Position numbers and translations under genes: made by a program | Shown here: one piece after another, positions 46,462 to 56,120 of the stretch | Layout of the letters: each line of letters starts with the position of its first letter | How positions within the stretch are numbered: position 1 is the stretch's first letter | Source of the DNA: Novosphingobium indicum | GTDB lineage: Bacteria > Pseudomonadota > Alphaproteobacteria > Sphingomonadales > Sphingomonadaceae | Length of the DNA stretch: 64,000 nt | Assembly: GCF_014645195.1 (NCBI RefSeq) | Contig: NZ_BMLK01000008.1 | Span: 1-64,000, forward strand | Reading direction: 5' to 3' | Notes under the pieces: generated by a model | The model's database searches: none | Told to the model about the DNA's origin: nothing | The model's input: the letters and a program-made list of their open reading frames with translations, nothing else

Positions 46462-48492
46462 ATGCGCAAGATCATGAGAATCCTAAGTGGTATTCGTCGT
46501 GACACGGCGGGTAATATCTTGCCGATCGCCGCGGTCGGCGCCGTCGTCGCGTCGATTATCGTCGGCTCTGCGGTCGACCTCAGCCGCGCCTATCGCGTGA
46601 AGAACCAGCTTCAGGCGGCCTGCGACGCGGGCGTCCTTGCCGGTCGCCGGACGGTCTTGACCAATGGGTTCGATAAGCCAGCCAAGGACGCGGCCGAAGA
46701 CTACTTCGAAACCAACTTCGCAAGCAGCAACAACGAAACCCGCTCGACGGCGACGTTCGTGGCGAGTTCCGACGATAACGGGAATACCGTCAAGGGCGTC
46801 GCCAAGACGGTGCTCGACACGGCTATCATGCGCCTGTTCGGGTTCAACAACTTCGCGCTGGAGGCCACCTGCACCTCGTCTATGGGGGTGGGCAATTCCG
46901 ACGTCGTCATGGTGCTCGACAACACCGGGTCGATGGGCAGCAACCTGAGCTACAGCGAGACGCGCCTCGAAGCCCTGCAGGGCGCGATGAAGAATTTCTA
47001 CACGACGCTCTCGAATGCGACGAACGGCACCAGCGCGCGCATCCGGTATGGCTTCGTGCCCTACAGCACGTCGGTCAATGTAGGCCGCATGCTGTATGAT
47101 CTCAATCCAGACTACATCGCGGACAAGTTCTATTATTCGTCGCGTAAAGCGGTCTACACGACCGAGACCAATACCACCGAAACGGCGGCCGGAACCACGT
47201 ATGGCGGTCCCGATTATATCAACTACCAGACCGTCGGCTCGTGGCAGGATTACCAGTCGGGCTACTACCCGCAGTCCAGTTGCGAAAACAACAAGATCCC
47301 GGTGACCAGCACCTATGCGGACTATGGTTCATCTTCGACGTCCACATCGACATCGACGAACGGATCGGGTCAGAAAGTCAACACGACAACCACAACCCAG
47401 CGACAGGTCCAGATCACCGGCGTACGGTGTACGGGGTACACAGCGTACTATTACGGCTGGCCCTACACGGCCTACAAGATGCAGGTGACGTACAAGTCGC
47501 GTGACAAGGTGACCTACAAGAACGACCTGTTCAATATCACCACGACCGAGACCAAGAAGTTCGATCACTTCGACTACAAACCGGCGGTCGAGTACGATAC
47601 CAGCACCTACAAGACCTTCACCTCCGTCTCGGCTCCGACGGGCGATACCCCAAAAGGGGCTGCGACGGTGACGCCGGTGTATTCGACCTGGAATGGTTGC
47701 ATACATGAGCGCAAGACGGTGGCGCAGTCCAGCTTCAGCTATTCATCGGTCTACGGGATATCGCCGACGGGTGCGCGCGACCTCGACATCGACTCCGCTC
47801 CCGATGTCTACGACGAGGACACGAAGTGGGCGCCGATGTGGCCGGAGGTTGTCTATACACGCGAGGTGATCGAACGAGATAGTTGGGGGCAGCCTAAAAC
47901 AGATAAGTGGGGCCGGGTTATCGCTAAGGATACTTACGGCACCGGTGACTACGGAACCCGTCCATCCTCGCCCTGTCCGGCGGCTGCGCAGGGTCTGAAG
48001 GAAATGACCCAGAGCCAGTTCAACACTTATGCCAATTCGCTGTCGGCTACGGGCAACACCTATCTCGACATCGGCATGATCTGGGGCGGGCGCCTGCTTT
48101 CGCCCGACGGCATCTTCTCCAGCACCGTCAATTCGCCGCCGGCGAATGGTGGCGAAGTGTCCCGCCACATCGTGTTCATGACCGACGGCGTGATGGAGCC
48201 GAACAAGTCGGTGAACCAGGCGTGGGGTCTGGAATGGTGGGATCGAAAGGTCACCTCCGACGGCAGCAGCGGCGATACCGCGCGCCACACGTCGCGCTTC
48301 CTCGCCTCGTGCGAAGCGATCAAGGACAAGGGCATCCGGATCTGGGTGATTGCCTTTACGTCCGGCCTCTCTGACGACCTCAAGGCTTGCGCATCCGACA
48401 ATAGCTCCTTTACCGCAGCCGACTCGAGCCAGCTCAATGCGGCGTTCCAGGAGATCGCCAAGCAGGTCGGCGAGCTGAGAATTACGCAATGA
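46462..48492 (+). CDS. TadG-like pilus assembly protein with vWA domain
   Basis: 676 residues. N-terminus: basic stretch then a transmembrane segment (ILPIAAVGAVVASIIVGSAV) with TadE/G-type DLSRAYRVKNQLQAACDAG. A von Willebrand A domain begins at about residue 147 (DVVMVLDNTGSMGS, the MIDAS D-x-T-x-S variant) and ends near 670 (RIWVIAFTSGL). An unusually long Tyr/Thr/Ser-rich insertion fills about residues 215-480, probably a surface-exposed part. Its stop overlaps the next gene by 4 bp. Likely anchors or decorates a Flp/Tad-type surface structure; the secretion ATPase (TadA) is not in the window. Confidence 0.85.
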   Translation: MRKIMRILSGIRRDTAGNILPIAAVGAVVASIIVGSAVDLSRAYRVKNQLQAACDAGVLAGRRTVLTNGFDKPAKDAAEDYFETNFASSNNETRSTATFVASSDDNGNTVKGVAKTVLDTAIMRLFGFNNFALEATCTSSMGVGNSDVVMVLDNTGSMGSNLSYSETRLEALQGAMKNFYTTLSNATNGTSARIRYGFVPYSTSVNVGRMLYDLNPDYIADKFYYSSRKAVYTTETNTTETAAGTTYGGPDYINYQTVGSWQDYQSGYYPQSSCENNKIPVTSTYADYGSSSTSTSTSTNGSGQKVNTTTTTQRQVQITGVRCTGYTAYYYGWPYTAYKMQVTYKSRDKVTYKNDLFNITTTETKKFDHFDYKPAVEYDTSTYKTFTSVSAPTGDTPKGAATVTPVYSTWNGCIHERKTVAQSSFSYSSVYGISPTGARDLDIDSAPDVYDEDTKWAPMWPEVVYTREVIERDSWGQPKTDKWGRVIAKDTYGTGDYGTRPSSPCPAAAQGLKEMTQSQFNTYANSLSATGNTYLDIGMIWGGRLLSPDGIFSSTVNSPPANGGEVSRHIVFMTDGVMEPNKSVNQAWGLEWWDRKVTSDGSSGDTARHTSRFLASCEAIKDKGIRIWVIAFTSGLSDDLKACASDNSSFTAADSSQLNAAFQEIAKQVGELRITQ

Positions 48493-49112
48493 TCGCGGAA
48501 TCGCTCCGGGTCGGGTGGCAGCGCGCGCGGGCGGTGCTGCGGCAGTGCCGCGACGATCGGCGGGGCGTGACCATCGTCGAGTTCGCTATGGCGGCCCCGG
48601 TGCTGATCATCCTTCTGCTCGGTATCTTCGACCTTGCGCAGATGGCCTACGTCAGTGCCGCGCTGCACGGCGCGGTTCAGCGCGCGGCGCGTGACAGTGC
48701 CATTGAATCGGCGGATACCGCGACGCAGGACAAGTTCATCGAGACTCTCGTTCGACGCGCCGCTCCGGCCGCCACGGTAACGACCAAGCGCAAGAGCTAC
48801 TACGACTTTGCCAATATCGAGCAGCCGGAAGCCTGGAACGACGCCAACAACAACGGTGTCTGCGACAATTCCGAGAGCTACACCGACGAGAACAAGAACG
48901 GTCACTGGGATGCGGACGTCGGCAAGAGCGGCAACGGCGGTGCGAACGACGTCGTCGTTTACACGGTTGATGTCACGTACAAGCCGCTTTTTCCGATCCC
49001 CTGGGTGGATGGCAGTGGAAATAACCGTACGCTCAGTGCCAGCGCCGTTCGAAAGAACCAGCCGTTTGCGCTTCAGGGCAGCAAGGGTTCTGCAGCGGGA
49101 ACATGCAGTTGA
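48489..49112 (+). CDS. TadE family pseudopilin with calcium-loop-like insert
   Basis: 207 residues. TadE signature: DDRRGVTIVEFAMAAPVLII followed by a hydrophobic helix and LAQMAYVSAALHGAVQRAAR. Residues near 118-150 contain two Asn/Asp-rich loops (DANNNGVCDNSES and DENKNGHWDAD) with the D-x-N-x-N-G pattern of dockerin/EF-hand-type calcium sites. It starts in an ATGA overlap with the TadG-like gene and overlaps the next gene by 10 bp, so all three are co-translated. Confidence 0.85.
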   Translation: MIAESLRVGWQRARAVLRQCRDDRRGVTIVEFAMAAPVLIILLLGIFDLAQMAYVSAALHGAVQRAARDSAIESADTATQDKFIETLVRRAAPAATVTTKRKSYYDFANIEQPEAWNDANNNGVCDNSESYTDENKNGHWDADVGKSGNGGANDVVVYTVDVTYKPLFPIPWVDGSGNNRTLSASAVRKNQPFALQGSKGSAAGTCS

Positions 49113-49810
49113 GCGCGGGCGGACTGACACCTAGCCGTATCCGGCAGGTATTGTGCCGCCGGGCGATCTGCACCGGCAGGTTCGCCCGCAGGCTGCGCCA
49201 CGACAACAGCGGTGTATCGCTGCTGGAACTGGCTCTGTCGCTGCCCTTCCTGCTGACCCTTGGCCTCTACGGCACCGAAATGGCCTATATGGCCACCGTG
49301 AACATGCAGGTCGGCGAGATCGCGATCTCTGTGGCCGACAATGCCTCGCGTCTTGGCCAGACCGACAACAGCTCGGTGACGCCGACAGTCACCGAAGCGC
49401 AGATCGATTCCGTGATGATCGGCGCGCTCTTCGAAGGCGATGCCTTCGACTTCAAGAAGAATGGACGCATCATTCTTTCGAGCCTGGAAAAGGATTCTAT
49501 CACCGGCAAGCAGTACATCCACTGGCAGCGTTGCACCGGCGATCTCGATCGCGATTCCACCTACGGCCCGGCAGGTACCGGTCTCTCGGTACTCACGCTG
49601 CCGGGCATGGGGCCGGCCAGCAACAAGATAACGGCCAACAGCAGTTCGGCGGTGATGTTCGTGGAGGTGTTCTACGATTATCAGCCGCTGTTCGGTACGA
49701 TGTTCGCAGGCGACACCGTGTTTCACCGCGAAGCCGCCTTCATCATCAGAGACGATCGCAACCTGACATCCGGCGTTACCGGATCGGGCGGCAATTCCTC
49801 CTGCAGCTGA
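49103..49810 (+). CDS. second TadE-like pseudopilin
   Basis: 235 residues. RRLRHDNSGVSLLELALSLP and the following hydrophobic helix (FLLTLGLYGTEMAYMATVNM) are TadE-like: the conserved Glu in the SLLEL sits as in the pseudopilin cleavage region. The C-terminal part is beta-rich with Asn/Ser-Gly ends. Third gene of the Tad trio. Overlaps the preceding stop by 10 bp. Confidence 0.8.
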   Translation: MQLSAGGLTPSRIRQVLCRRAICTGRFARRLRHDNSGVSLLELALSLPFLLTLGLYGTEMAYMATVNMQVGEIAISVADNASRLGQTDNSSVTPTVTEAQIDSVMIGALFEGDAFDFKKNGRIILSSLEKDSITGKQYIHWQRCTGDLDRDSTYGPAGTGLSVLTLPGMGPASNKITANSSSAVMFVEVFYDYQPLFGTMFAGDTVFHREAAFIIRDDRNLTSGVTGSGGNSSCS

Positions 49811-49927
49811 TCGCAGAGGCGGTGCGCTAGGGCGATCAATCCGCCTCTTTGCGGTTCGGGGTCTTTGCTACCGCTGTCGCTGCCTTCATCCTGCCTCTCA
49901 ATACGATAAACGGGAGAGGAGGCAGCC

Positions 49928-51103
49928 ATGCTCGAAGCGGATACGATCATTGCCGATGCCGAGGCGCGCGTCGGCATGGCGGACAGCGACGCCGGGATAG
50001 GCGGCAACCTGCAAAGGCTGGTCTTTGCGCTCAATCGGGATTTTCCGATGTCCGAGCAGGGCGAGGCCTCGGTCCGCGATGCCCTGCTGCGCGACACGCT
50101 CAATCGGCTGGAAGCCCTGAAGTGGCTCCGCGACTATCCCGAGATCGCCGAGGAGCCGATTGCTGAGCCGGTATTCCTGATGGGGCTGCCGCGGTCGGGC
50201 ACGACCTATTTCCAGTACCTTTTCGACCGCGACCCGCGATTCCGGCTGATCCGGACATGGGAATCGGTCATGCCGTCACCGCCTCCGGGTTATGATGCGA
50301 AATCGGTGGAGAAACGCCGGGCCCTGTTCTCGAAGATGCAGAAGCAGCGCCCCCACTTCGAGGGCTTCGAGGCCCTCCATCTCTATGACGAGGACGGGTC
50401 GGACGAATGTCACGCCTTCATGGAGCAGAGCTTCGGCGCGGCCGGCCTGCACAACCTCTACCGCGTTCCCGGCTATTTCGACTACCTGCTGGATGAGGCC
50501 GATCTGGTCGAGGCCTACCGCATCCACAAACGCCAGTTGCAGTTGCTCCAGTGGCGATCACAGCCCAAACCGTGGGCTCTCAAGTACCCCAACCACGTCG
50601 CCGGGCTCGATGCGATCCTGCAGGTCTATCCCGATGCGCGCATGGTTATGACTCACCGCGATCCGGTGCAAACGCTGGCCTCGATCGCCAAGATGACGTT
50701 CAATCTGCGCTCGATGCGGGCCGCCGGTCCGCTCGACAAACACGAGGTCGGGCGGGACATGCTGCACTTCGTCGGGCGCCATATCGACCGGATCATGGCC
50801 TTCGATGCTGGCCCCGATGGCGGAAAAGTCGTGCATGTCGACTACTATGCGCTGGTGGCTGATCCGGTGGGCGAGATGCGTGCGATCCACCGCGGGATCG
50901 GCATCGACACACCCGATGCGGTGGCTGGCGCGGTTGCGGATTGGCATGCCGCCAATCCCAAGAATGCCCGCGGCCGCAACGAGTACACGCTGGCCGAATA
51001 CGGTATCGATGAAGACGCAGCGCTCGCCCGGTTCGCGCCCTACATGGAGCGGTTTGCGATCCCGCGTGAGGCTGACGGACTGGCGCGGCTGGGGGCTGCA
51101 TGA
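49928..51103 (+). CDS. sulfotransferase family protein
   Basis: 391 residues. The PAPS 5'-phosphosulfate loop is in FLMGLPRSGTTYFQYLF and the 3'-phosphate region resembles RMVMTHRDPVQTLASI. In this broad family, acceptors are often unknown and some members lack PAPS activity. First gene of the accessory region and followed 140 bp later by the TauD-like dioxygenase. Confidence 0.85.
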   Translation: MLEADTIIADAEARVGMADSDAGIGGNLQRLVFALNRDFPMSEQGEASVRDALLRDTLNRLEALKWLRDYPEIAEEPIAEPVFLMGLPRSGTTYFQYLFDRDPRFRLIRTWESVMPSPPPGYDAKSVEKRRALFSKMQKQRPHFEGFEALHLYDEDGSDECHAFMEQSFGAAGLHNLYRVPGYFDYLLDEADLVEAYRIHKRQLQLLQWRSQPKPWALKYPNHVAGLDAILQVYPDARMVMTHRDPVQTLASIAKMTFNLRSMRAAGPLDKHEVGRDMLHFVGRHIDRIMAFDAGPDGGKVVHVDYYALVADPVGEMRAIHRGIGIDTPDAVAGAVADWHAANPKNARGRNEYTLAEYGIDEDAALARFAPYMERFAIPREADGLARLGAA

Positions 51104-51244
51104 CCCGCCCCGGGCGGGGTGTTTGACCGGCGTCGATGTACGCCAGCGGAAAACCTTTAAGACATGCGCTGACAAGTCGCGGCGCGGCTGTGGCCGTACC
51201 ATGAGCGTAACAGTCCGCACTCTTTTCAAGCTAAGGATCCGCGA

Positions 51245-52339
51245 ATGGCCAGCATCCCGTCCTCGTCGCTGGAGGCAGCTCCGCCCGTAAAGACCGCCGC
51301 GGCGTGGCGGGGGGACGAGCTCGAAAAGACGGGCGAGTGGATCTACCTCCTTTCCGACGACCAGGTGGCCGAACTCGAGGCGCTGGGCGAGCGGTTCCTG
51401 GCCGAAAACCCGGATCTGCGCACGGTGCAGGCCGAGGACTATCCGCTTGTCGCCTGCGCCGATGCGGTCAAGGAATGGGGCAGCGATGTCGACTTCGGGC
51501 GGGGTTTCGTGCTTGTTCGCGGGCTGCGCACGCATCTCTACTCGGACGCGCTGTCCTCGGCGATCTACTACATTCTCGGCCTGCACATGGGCGATCCCAT
51601 CCGGCAGAACGAGATGGGCGACCTGATCGACCACGTCTACGCGACGTCGGACAAGACCATGGACGATCCTACCGCGCTGTCCGCCAAGGTGCGCGACAAG
51701 CTGGTCTATCACTCCGATAGCTCTGACGTCGTGGCGCTGATGTGCCTGCGTCCGGCGAAAGAAGGCGGCCTGTCCTGCCTCGTGTCCGGCGCGCAGATCT
51801 ACAACGAGATTCTCGAGCGCCGGCCCGATCTCGCGCCGCTGCTGCTCGAACCGTTCCACTGGGACTGGCGCCGGCAGGATCACAACGCACCGGCCGATAC
51901 CTATACTTCGCCCATCGTCAGCCTCGTCGACGGGGTGTTCTCGATGTACGCGGGCTCGCTCTACATCCTCACCGCGCAGGAATACGAGGGCGTGCCCAAA
52001 CTGACGCCCGAACAGATCGAGGTTCTCGAGCTCTTCGACACGATCACATATGAAGAGGGTATGGCCATCGCGATGGACTTCCGTCCCGGTGACATCCAGT
52101 GGCTTTCGAACTACGCCGCGCTCCATGCCCGCACGACCTTCTGGGACTGGCCGGAACCGCAGCGGCGCCGCCACTTGCTGCGCCTGTGGCTGAGCCGCGA
52201 AACCGACCGGCCGGTTGCGCCCGGCTTTGGCAAGAACGGCGTGGTGCAGCATCGCTCCGCGCCGCGCGGCGGGGCCGAGGAGCATCCCGAAGGCCACTTC
52301 GATATCTACTCGGTCTCGGTGCCGCGCCTGCTTTCTTGA
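51245..52339 (+). CDS. TauD/TfdA-like 2-oxoglutarate-dependent dioxygenase
   Basis: 364 residues, longer than TauD (about 280). Probable iron ligands are His156 and Asp158 in VYHSDSSDVV and His294 in NYAALHART. A basic cluster for 2-oxoglutarate binding follows (RRRHLLRLWL). TauD family enzymes hydroxylate small acids such as taurine, phenoxyacetates or choline-type compounds. Large N-terminal extension (res 1-80). Substrate unknown. Confidence 0.87.
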   Translation: MASIPSSSLEAAPPVKTAAAWRGDELEKTGEWIYLLSDDQVAELEALGERFLAENPDLRTVQAEDYPLVACADAVKEWGSDVDFGRGFVLVRGLRTHLYSDALSSAIYYILGLHMGDPIRQNEMGDLIDHVYATSDKTMDDPTALSAKVRDKLVYHSDSSDVVALMCLRPAKEGGLSCLVSGAQIYNEILERRPDLAPLLLEPFHWDWRRQDHNAPADTYTSPIVSLVDGVFSMYAGSLYILTAQEYEGVPKLTPEQIEVLELFDTITYEEGMAIAMDFRPGDIQWLSNYAALHARTTFWDWPEPQRRRHLLRLWLSRETDRPVAPGFGKNGVVQHRSAPRGGAEEHPEGHFDIYSVSVPRLLS

Positions 52340-52360
52340 GGCCGCGTTGGCGCTGCTCGC

Positions 52361-53020
52361 TCAGAGCAGCGCCAGTACCTCGTCGGTCGTTTTCACATCC
52401 GCGAAATTGAGCCGCAGGTTGAGCAGCGCGGCGTTGTGTTCGGCGTCTGTCACGGCCGCGCAGGCATCGGCTACGACGATCACCTTGTAGCCGCGCATGT
52501 TTCCTTCGCGGGCCGTCGATTCCACGCAGACATTGGTGAGGGTGCCGACGAGCACAAGCATCTCGATGCCGTGCAGTTCGAGCACTTTGGCCAGGGCTCC
52601 GGCGGGGCAGGAAAAGGCGCCGTAGCGGAACTTGTCCAGCACCAGATCGTCATGCCCCTTGGCCATGACCGGGTGAATACCCTGCGAATCCGCGCCCGCC
52701 TGGAGGGCTTCCACCGCGCGCAGGACGAAGGGATCGGACATGTCGTATTGCCATTCCGGCATCGCCACATGCGGTGCATCGCCCACGGTCTGGCGTGTCC
52801 AGATCACCCGCGCGCCAGCATCGCGCATGGCCTTGGCCAGAAGGTTGATCGGCGCCATGACGTCACGGGCATGTTCGTTGCCGAAGACCTCGTCCTCGGC
52901 AACGAACACCGACTGCATGTCCACCACGACGAAGGCCGTACGTGCCGGATCGATGCGGTCGAAGGTGTTGTAGCCTTTGCCGCGTTCCACTGCCCAGTCG
53001 GGCAGGTCGATGCGATGCAT
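52361..53020 (-). CDS. isochorismatase-family cysteine hydrolase, RutB-like
   Basis: 219 residues from ATG 53020, overlapping the SDR stop (ATGA). The catalytic triad is visible: Asp34 (VVVDMQS), Lys130 (VLDKFRYGAF) and Cys165 in GTLTNVCVEST. The TNVCVEST motif is shared with E. coli RutB (ureidoacrylate amidohydrolase). Cleaves C-N or ester bonds of small amides; N-carbamoyl compounds are likely candidates. It is the second gene of a leftward unit led by the SDR. Confidence 0.85.
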   Translation of the reverse strand: MHRIDLPDWAVERGKGYNTFDRIDPARTAFVVVDMQSVFVAEDEVFGNEHARDVMAPINLLAKAMRDAGARVIWTRQTVGDAPHVAMPEWQYDMSDPFVLRAVEALQAGADSQGIHPVMAKGHDDLVLDKFRYGAFSCPAGALAKVLELHGIEMLVLVGTLTNVCVESTAREGNMRGYKVIVVADACAAVTDAEHNAALLNLRLNFADVKTTDEVLALL

Positions 53021-53850
53021 CAGGCGTCCTCGAAGGCAATGGACAGCGAGAGATCGCGCCATTGCTCGATCTGCGCCGAGACGAAGGCGTGCTGGTCCGT
53101 GGCGTAGTGCAGGGCATCCTCGCCGAGGAAGAGATTAAGCGGCGGTTCGGGCGCATCGAGCGCCGTCAGGATCGCCATCGCGGCCCGGTCGGGATCGCCC
53201 TTTTCCTTGCCGGCGTTCTCGGTGAGGCTGCGGCGCGCGAAATGGGCAACGCTGTCGTAGTCGGCGATGTCCTTCTCGGCGAGGCGCAGGCCGGCAGCCG
53301 CAAACTCGGTCCGCATGCCGCCGGGGGCGACATTGGTGACGCGGATGTTCATCGGCGCCACTTCCTGCGCGAGCGTCTGGCCAAGGCATTCCAGCGCATA
53401 CTTGCTGGCGCCGTAGGTTGCAGTGCCGGCCCAGGGAGCGTGGCCGCTGACCGAGGTCACGTTGACGATGTGCCCGGCCCGTCGTGCGCGCATGACCGGC
53501 AGGATGGCCTGCATCATGCGCATCGCGCCGAAGACGTTGATGTCGAACAGCGCCTTTGCGTCCTCGATGGAGACTTCCTCGATCGCCCCGATCAGACCGT
53601 AGCCGGCATTGTTGACGAGGTAGTCGATACTGCCGGTAAGCTCTTCTGCGCGGGTGACGGCGTCGTGAACAGAACCCTCGTCGCGCAGGTCGACCTGGAT
53701 CAGGTGGGCACGGCCTGGCGCCATGCCCGTGAACCCGGCATCCTCGGCCTGTCGTGAGGTGCCGACGACCGTGTCGCCGCGTGCGAGCGCTGCCTTGGCG
53801 AGGGCCCGGCCCAGACCTGCACCGATTCCCGTGATGAGCCAGCTTTTCAT
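53020..53850 (-). CDS. short-chain dehydrogenase/reductase
   Basis: 276 residues from ATG 53850, chosen because GGAGGG lies 8 bases upstream on the minus strand (53860s) and the product begins MKSWLITGIGAGLGRAL. NAD(P) site TGIGAGLGRALA, NNAG in LVNNAGYGLIG, catalytic YGASKYAL. Broad-specificity group (classical SDR). It diverges from the PfkB gene across a 169-bp intergenic region and overlaps the hydrolase gene by 1 base. Confidence 0.88.
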   Translation of the reverse strand: MKSWLITGIGAGLGRALAKAALARGDTVVGTSRQAEDAGFTGMAPGRAHLIQVDLRDEGSVHDAVTRAEELTGSIDYLVNNAGYGLIGAIEEVSIEDAKALFDINVFGAMRMMQAILPVMRARRAGHIVNVTSVSGHAPWAGTATYGASKYALECLGQTLAQEVAPMNIRVTNVAPGGMRTEFAAAGLRLAEKDIADYDSVAHFARRSLTENAGKEKGDPDRAAMAILTALDAPEPPLNLFLGEDALHYATDQHAFVSAQIEQWRDLSLSIAFEDA

Positions 53851-54019
53851 TATCGTACCCTCCGTTGTTGCACGGAGCCTAGGGCCTGGGCCGGTTCGCT
53901 CTCTTGGCACTGACGACCGCAAATCTTGTGTCAGGGCGCACGGGGGCGTCTCGCGCTTGACCGGAGGACGGCGCCCATGCTGCACCGTTGTTTCAACTGT
54001 ATAAAGACGGGGCGCGCAC

Positions 54020-54961
54020 TTGGCTGTTCACATCGTCGGGTCCATTAATATCGACATCATTACCTCGCTCGACCGGCTGCCTTTGCCGGGCGAAACTGTG
54101 CTGGCGGATGCCACGGCACGGCTGCCGGGCGGCAAGGGTGCCAATCAGGCCGTGGCGGCAGCACGCATGGGCGCGCAGACGCGCATGATCGGCGCGGTCG
54201 GTGACGGCGATGCCGGGCGCTGGATGGTGCAGCGACTCGCGGCCGACGACATCGACGTATCGGGTGTGGAAACGCTGGCGGGCGAGGAAACCGGCACTGC
54301 CTATATCGCCGTCGATGCCGAGGGCGAAAATCAGATCATCGTGGTTTCCGGCGCCAACGCGAGGCTGAAAGCGCCGGCCCCGGTGAATGAGGGCGTGTTG
54401 CTTTCGCAACTGGAAGTGCCCGTCGCGGCGCTGCTCCCGGTCTTCGCGCAGTCTAAGGCGGTGCGCATTCTCAACACGGCGCCGGCGCTGTCCGAGGCGA
54501 AGGCGCTGTTCGAGCACGTCGATATTCTCGTGCTCAACGAGCATGAGCTGGGCGTCTATGTGCCTTCCGACAGCGGAACAGTGGATTGCGAAGACTACAT
54601 TGTCCGCGCACGCCGTCTGCTGGCCCGCGAGGATCAGGCCGTGGTCGTGACGCTGGGCGCGAATGGCGCTATTGCCGTGCGCAAGGACCGGCATCGCCAC
54701 GTAGCGGCTGTACCGGTCATCCCCGTGGACACGATCGGCGCGGGCGACTGCTTCTGCGGCGCGCTGGCCGCGCTGCTGGATGAGGGGCGCTGCCTCGAGG
54801 ATGCCCTGTCCTGCGCCAGTGCCGCTGCTGCGCTGTGCACTCTGGGGCAGGGGGCGGCGCCTTCGATGCCGACGCGGGCGGCGGTGCTGGACCTGCTTTC
54901 GGGACCGGCAACAGAACATGCGCCGCAAATCAAGAACCGGGAGAGCGCTTCCCTAAGCTGA
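54020..54961 (+). CDS. PfkB-family carbohydrate kinase, ribokinase-like
   Basis: 313 residues from TTG 54020, the only start that preserves the N-terminal strand (MAVHIVGSINIDIITSLDRL). Substrate loop LPGGKGANQAVAAARMGAQ and the ATP/anion-hole motif DTIGAGDCFCGAL are complete. Ribokinase-type enzymes phosphorylate ribose or related pentoses; ribose could come from a nucleoside, but no nucleosidase is seen in the window. First gene of the coupled catabolic run. Confidence 0.87.
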   Translation: MAVHIVGSINIDIITSLDRLPLPGETVLADATARLPGGKGANQAVAAARMGAQTRMIGAVGDGDAGRWMVQRLAADDIDVSGVETLAGEETGTAYIAVDAEGENQIIVVSGANARLKAPAPVNEGVLLSQLEVPVAALLPVFAQSKAVRILNTAPALSEAKALFEHVDILVLNEHELGVYVPSDSGTVDCEDYIVRARRLLAREDQAVVVTLGANGAIAVRKDRHRHVAAVPVIPVDTIGAGDCFCGALAALLDEGRCLEDALSCASAAAALCTLGQGAAPSMPTRAAVLDLLSGPATEHAPQIKNRESASLS

Positions 54962-54995
54962 AATCACACGCCGCGTTCACGCAAGGGAGTTCCAG

Positions 54996-56120
54996 ATGAC
55001 CGAGTTCCAGCCTACCCCTTTCGACATCCCGTCAGATACCGGGGGCAAGGACATCGGGATCTTTCTGCCGATCGCCAACGGCGGCTGGATTCTCTCGAAG
55101 AACAAGCCGGAGCTAGACGGCTCCTATGCCTATAACCGGCAATGCGCGATCCTGGCCGAAGAGGCCGGTTTCGACTTCGTGATGTCGATGTCGAAGTTTC
55201 GCGGTTACGGCGGCGAGACCGATCACTGGAACAGCTCGCTCGATCCGGTGGTGCTGATGGCCGCGCTAGCCGAGGTGACGAGCAAGGTGAAGGTGTGGAC
55301 CACGATCCACACGATCCTGCAGAACCCCGCGGTGGTCGCCAAGATTCTGGCGACACTCGATCAGGTGTCCAAGGGGCGCTCGGGCCTCAACGTGGTGACC
55401 GGCTCCTACAAGGGCGAATTCTCGCAGATGGGCGCATGGCCCGAAGGCGTCGATCACGATGCCCGCTACGACCTCGCCAAGGAGTGGGTCACGGCGGTGA
55501 AGCGCCTTTGGACCGAGGATTCGGTCACCATGGACGGCAAGTATTTCACGATGGACGAGTGCGAATCCTGGCCCAAGCCCGAAAAGCGCCCGTTCCTCGT
55601 CTGCGCCGGCTCCTCGAAAAAGGGCATGCGTTTCACCTCCGAGGAAATGGACGCGATCTTCCTCAGCGGCGGCGAACCTGCGGAGCTGGCCGAAGCCAGC
55701 CGCGCCGCCAAGGACGATGCTGCCGAACTGGACCGCTATGTGCGCACCTATTCGATGATGACCGTGGTCTTCGGCGACACCGACGAAGAGGCCGAGGCCA
55801 TCGCCAGGCACTACACCGACGGGCTCGACGAGGGCGCGCTCCACGGCATGCTCAAGGCCTACGGTTTCCTCGACGAGGAGATCGGCAAGGAAAACGCCTT
55901 CGTGAAGAAGAGCCGCTCCGGCTTTATGGCCGCGCACGTGGTCGGCTCGACCGAAACCGTGATCGAGAAGCTGAGCGAGATCTTCGAAGTCTCGAACACC
56001 GACGGCCTGATGATGATCTTCCCGGATTACATGACCGGTATCCCCAAGTTCGGCAAGGAAGTGCTGCCGGTGCTGCGCGAACGCTTTCCCGGCAAGGTCA
56101 AGCTGACCGCCCATGGTTGA
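54996..56120 (+). CDS. RutA-like flavin monooxygenase (LLM family)
   Basis: 374 residues. Strong likeness to pyrimidine monooxygenase RutA, not just to LLM enzymes in general: IGIFLPIANGGWILSKN at the start, MSMSKFRGYGGETDHWNSSL, LDQVSKGRSGLNVVTGSYKG and EFSQMGAWPEG. RutA opens the uracil ring between C4 and N3 with FMN and O2 to ureidoacrylate peracid. The same reaction on uracil or a related N-heterocycle is the best guess. The stop lies inside the next gene (8-bp overlap). Confidence 0.85.
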   Translation: MTEFQPTPFDIPSDTGGKDIGIFLPIANGGWILSKNKPELDGSYAYNRQCAILAEEAGFDFVMSMSKFRGYGGETDHWNSSLDPVVLMAALAEVTSKVKVWTTIHTILQNPAVVAKILATLDQVSKGRSGLNVVTGSYKGEFSQMGAWPEGVDHDARYDLAKEWVTAVKRLWTEDSVTMDGKYFTMDECESWPKPEKRPFLVCAGSSKKGMRFTSEEMDAIFLSGGEPAELAEASRAAKDDAAELDRYVRTYSMMTVVFGDTDEEAEAIARHYTDGLDEGALHGMLKAYGFLDEEIGKENAFVKKSRSGFMAAHVVGSTETVIEKLSEIFEVSNTDGLMMIFPDYMTGIPKFGKEVLPVLRERFPGKVKLTAHG

